Origin: a virus
IMG/VR virus record: IMGVR_UViG_3300005608_000015
Location: 1-32,058 of that record
Direction: 5' to 3' (one strand)
DNA: 32,058 nt
The translations under genes were made by a program, and so were the position numbers. The first letter of the stretch is position 1. Each line of letters begins with the position of its first letter. This document shows, one piece after another, positions 30,923 through 32,058 of the stretch. The notes under the pieces are model-generated. The model did not search any database. It was not told where the DNA came from and saw only the letters and a program-made list of their open reading frames with translations.

Positions 30923-31224
30923 TGAATGAAGATTTAGTTAAAACAATTGCAAAAGCAATGACAATACAACAAAGCACAAACAAATCGCTTAAAAAACAAT
31001 GGAGAGATTTAGATATGCAATTGCAGTTGACTGAAAAAGAATTATTTAAACACAATTTAGATACTATAAGTGGTTTAATATCTGAAGTTGAAAATGTTAA
31101 AGCAAGAATACATCAATTGGAAACATATGGTGGAGCCGCGAAAAACAGAATGGAACAATATATTTCTGAAAATGAAGAAGCAATAAAAGAAATTAAAAAG
31201 AGATTAGATGAACAATATAGCTAA
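30922..31224 (+). CDS. Coiled-coil protein
   Basis: 100 residues, nearly all helical, rich in Glu, Lys and Gln, with heptad-like spacing from about residue 22 to 98 (KSLKKQWRDLDMQLQLTEKELF; ISGLISEVENVKARIHQLE). No family recognised. It starts in the stop codon of the zinc-finger gene and overlaps the next gene by 17 bases, so it is part of the same translation-coupled chain. Confidence 0.68.
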   Translation: MNEDLVKTIAKAMTIQQSTNKSLKKQWRDLDMQLQLTEKELFKHNLDTISGLISEVENVKARIHQLETYGGAAKNRMEQYISENEEAIKEIKKRLDEQYS

Positions 31225-31792
31225 AACAGATATTGATATTGATACTAAGAATAGAGACGATATTCTTAATCTCATAAAACATATACCAGCAAGTATCATT
31301 AACGAAAAAGAATCTAAAAAACACAACACTGGAGTATATGTTACAGATGTGCCAGTTAATCCTTTTATAGAAGCATCTAATATTGATTATAAAGAAGCAG
31401 AAGATAGGGGATATTTTAAATTAGATATATTGAATGTTGGTGTGTATGAAAGTGTAAAAGATGAAACACATCTTGTAGAACTAGTAACTAAAGAACCAGA
31501 TTGGAGTTTGTTAGAACACAAAGAGATAGTAGAACAACTATTTCATATACATAATCATTTTGATATTGTAAACACACTAAAGCCAAAATCAGTAGAACAA
31601 CTTGCGGCCGTGTTGGCAATTATAAGACCAGCAAAGCGACATCTAGCCAAACAGAATTGGAATGAAATAGATGACAATGTTTGGAAAAAACCCACAGACG
31701 GTACATATTTCTTTAAGAAGAGTCATGCTGTAGGATATGCAATGGCTATTGTTTTACAACTGAATTTGCTCACTGAACAAGTTGGAAAATAA
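31208..31792 (+). CDS. Miniature DnaE (Pol III alpha)-like protein
   Basis: 194 residues. In order it shows motifs in DnaE-family order: DIDID with R16-D17 (residues 8-17), like E. coli DnaE PDFDVDF…KRD with D401 and D403; KHNTGVYVTDVPVNP (38-52), like HAAGVVIS; IDYKEAEDRGYFKLDILNV (59-77), like …EYAGLVKFDFLGL, where D555 lies; EIVEQLFHIHNHFDIVNTLKPKSVEQLAAVLAIIRP (106-141), like VFQLES…LKP…ALVALFRPG; and FFKKSHAVGYA (168-178), like YGFNKSHSAAYA. All three catalytic Asp positions could be filled by D10/D12 and D73. The PHP, beta-binding and OB domains are missing. Whether it polymerises DNA or is a regulatory relic is unknown. Confidence 0.7.
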   Translation: MNNIAKTDIDIDTKNRDDILNLIKHIPASIINEKESKKHNTGVYVTDVPVNPFIEASNIDYKEAEDRGYFKLDILNVGVYESVKDETHLVELVTKEPDWSLLEHKEIVEQLFHIHNHFDIVNTLKPKSVEQLAAVLAIIRPAKRHLAKQNWNEIDDNVWKKPTDGTYFFKKSHAVGYAMAIVLQLNLLTEQVGK

Positions 31793-31793
31793 A

Positions 31794-31815
31794 TTTATTT
31801 TTTCTTTATTTTTTC
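31794..31815 (+). repeat. Tandem T-rich 11-mer
   Basis: TTTATTTTTTC twice in a row (31794-31804, 31805-31815), immediately after the DnaE-like gene and before a promoter -35 box. It could act as an UP-like element. Confidence 0.6.
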
Positions 31816-31817
31816 TA

Positions 31818-31845
31818 TTGACTTATTTTTAAAATCTGCTATAGT
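31818..31845 (+). promoter_or_regulatory. Sigma70-like promoter with extended -10
   Basis: TTGACT, 16-nt spacer ending TGC, then TATAGT; the TGn makes an extended -10. The start should be near 31852, leaving a leader of about 70 nt before the ATG at 31924, with AAAAGGAAA as ribosome-binding site. Confidence 0.75.
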
Positions 31846-31923
31846 ATACTTTAATTAAACGAATATTAAAATACTTTGGATTGTCCAACTTATTAGATAT
31901 TCAATACTTAAAAGGAAAAAAAC

Positions 31924-32058
31924 ATGAACACACAAGTTCTAAAGATGCCTAAACCAAATCATAATAGGCATACAAATCAAAAACAAAACTACCACAACAT
32001 TGTAAACTATGATGATAAGCCATATGGTTTTCATCCAATGGGTTATGAAGAGTTGTTG
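31924..32058 (+). CDS. Unknown gene, 5' part, runs off the window
   Basis: 45 codons visible, starting MNTQVLKMPKPNHNRH and ending in YGFHPMGYEELL. No family recognised. AAAAGGAAA lies about 7 nt before the ATG, and a strong sigma70-like promoter stands upstream, so this begins a new early operon after the replication genes. Confidence 0.65.
   Translation, partial: MNTQVLKMPKPNHNRHTNQKQNYHNIVNYDDKPYGFHPMGYEELL

Noticed and set aside
31840-31850. TATACT at 31845 as the -10 box
   Set aside because: It would need a 21-nt spacer from TTGACT; TATAGT at 31840 with 16 nt and an extended TGn fits better.

Overview
The window is part of the genome of a T4-like myovirus, AT-rich and without tRNA or rRNA genes. 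It is closest in gene content and gene architecture to marine T4-like phages of cyanobacteria and SAR11. An alphaproteobacterial (possibly SAR11-type) host is my inference: it rests mainly on an Usg-like gene, a family I know from alphaproteobacteria, and on the base composition. I could not run any database search.

Layout: (1) 1-2537, head genes in T4 order: end of prohead protease gp21, scaffold gp22, major capsid gp23, then a rho-independent terminator. (2) 2642-5119, a large repeat-containing fibre-like protein. (3) 5116-8891, a minus-strand block: unknown protein, Nudix hydrolase, gp15 tail terminator, gp14 neck. (4) 8948-10735, gp13 neck, a gp1-like dNMP kinase and a minus-strand HNH protein. 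(5) 10859-18802, an oversized gp18 sheath, gp19 tube, a gp54-like tube initiator, an unknown protein, gp4 head completion, gp16 small terminase, a putative internal head protein with a capsid-targeting peptide, and a gene pair joined by a probable -1 frameshift. (6) 18818-21574, two radical SAM enzymes and an Usg-like protein. (7) 21595-24594, gp17 large terminase and an unknown protein with a calcium-loop motif. (8) 24728-31792, replication and recombination genes: gp32 SSB, UvsX, a small acidic protein, UvsY, a small membrane protein, UvsW, a probable gp62 clamp-loader subunit, a C2H2 zinc-finger protein, a coiled-coil protein and a 194-residue DnaE-like protein. A strong promoter and one truncated gene follow.

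Regulation: late genes carry T4-type late promoters (TATAAATA and variants). Eight genes, on both strands, have TAAATA followed by exactly 5 nt and the ATG. This puts the expected late start site on the A of the start codon, so these late mRNAs should be leaderless. Two genes with sigma70-like promoters show the matching geometry (-10 hexamer, 6 nt, ATG). Highly expressed genes (gp22, gp23, gp18, gp19, gp32, uvsX) instead have leaders or upstream sequence with a Shine-Dalgarno site.

The observations I rate highest are the leaderless promoter architecture, the tiny DnaE-like protein that keeps the polymerase aspartate motifs, the A9 frameshift site next to a gp21-type cleavage motif, the radical SAM/Usg cluster, and the phased AGGC array in the gp32 leader. 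No stretch of 300 bases or more lacks a gene.
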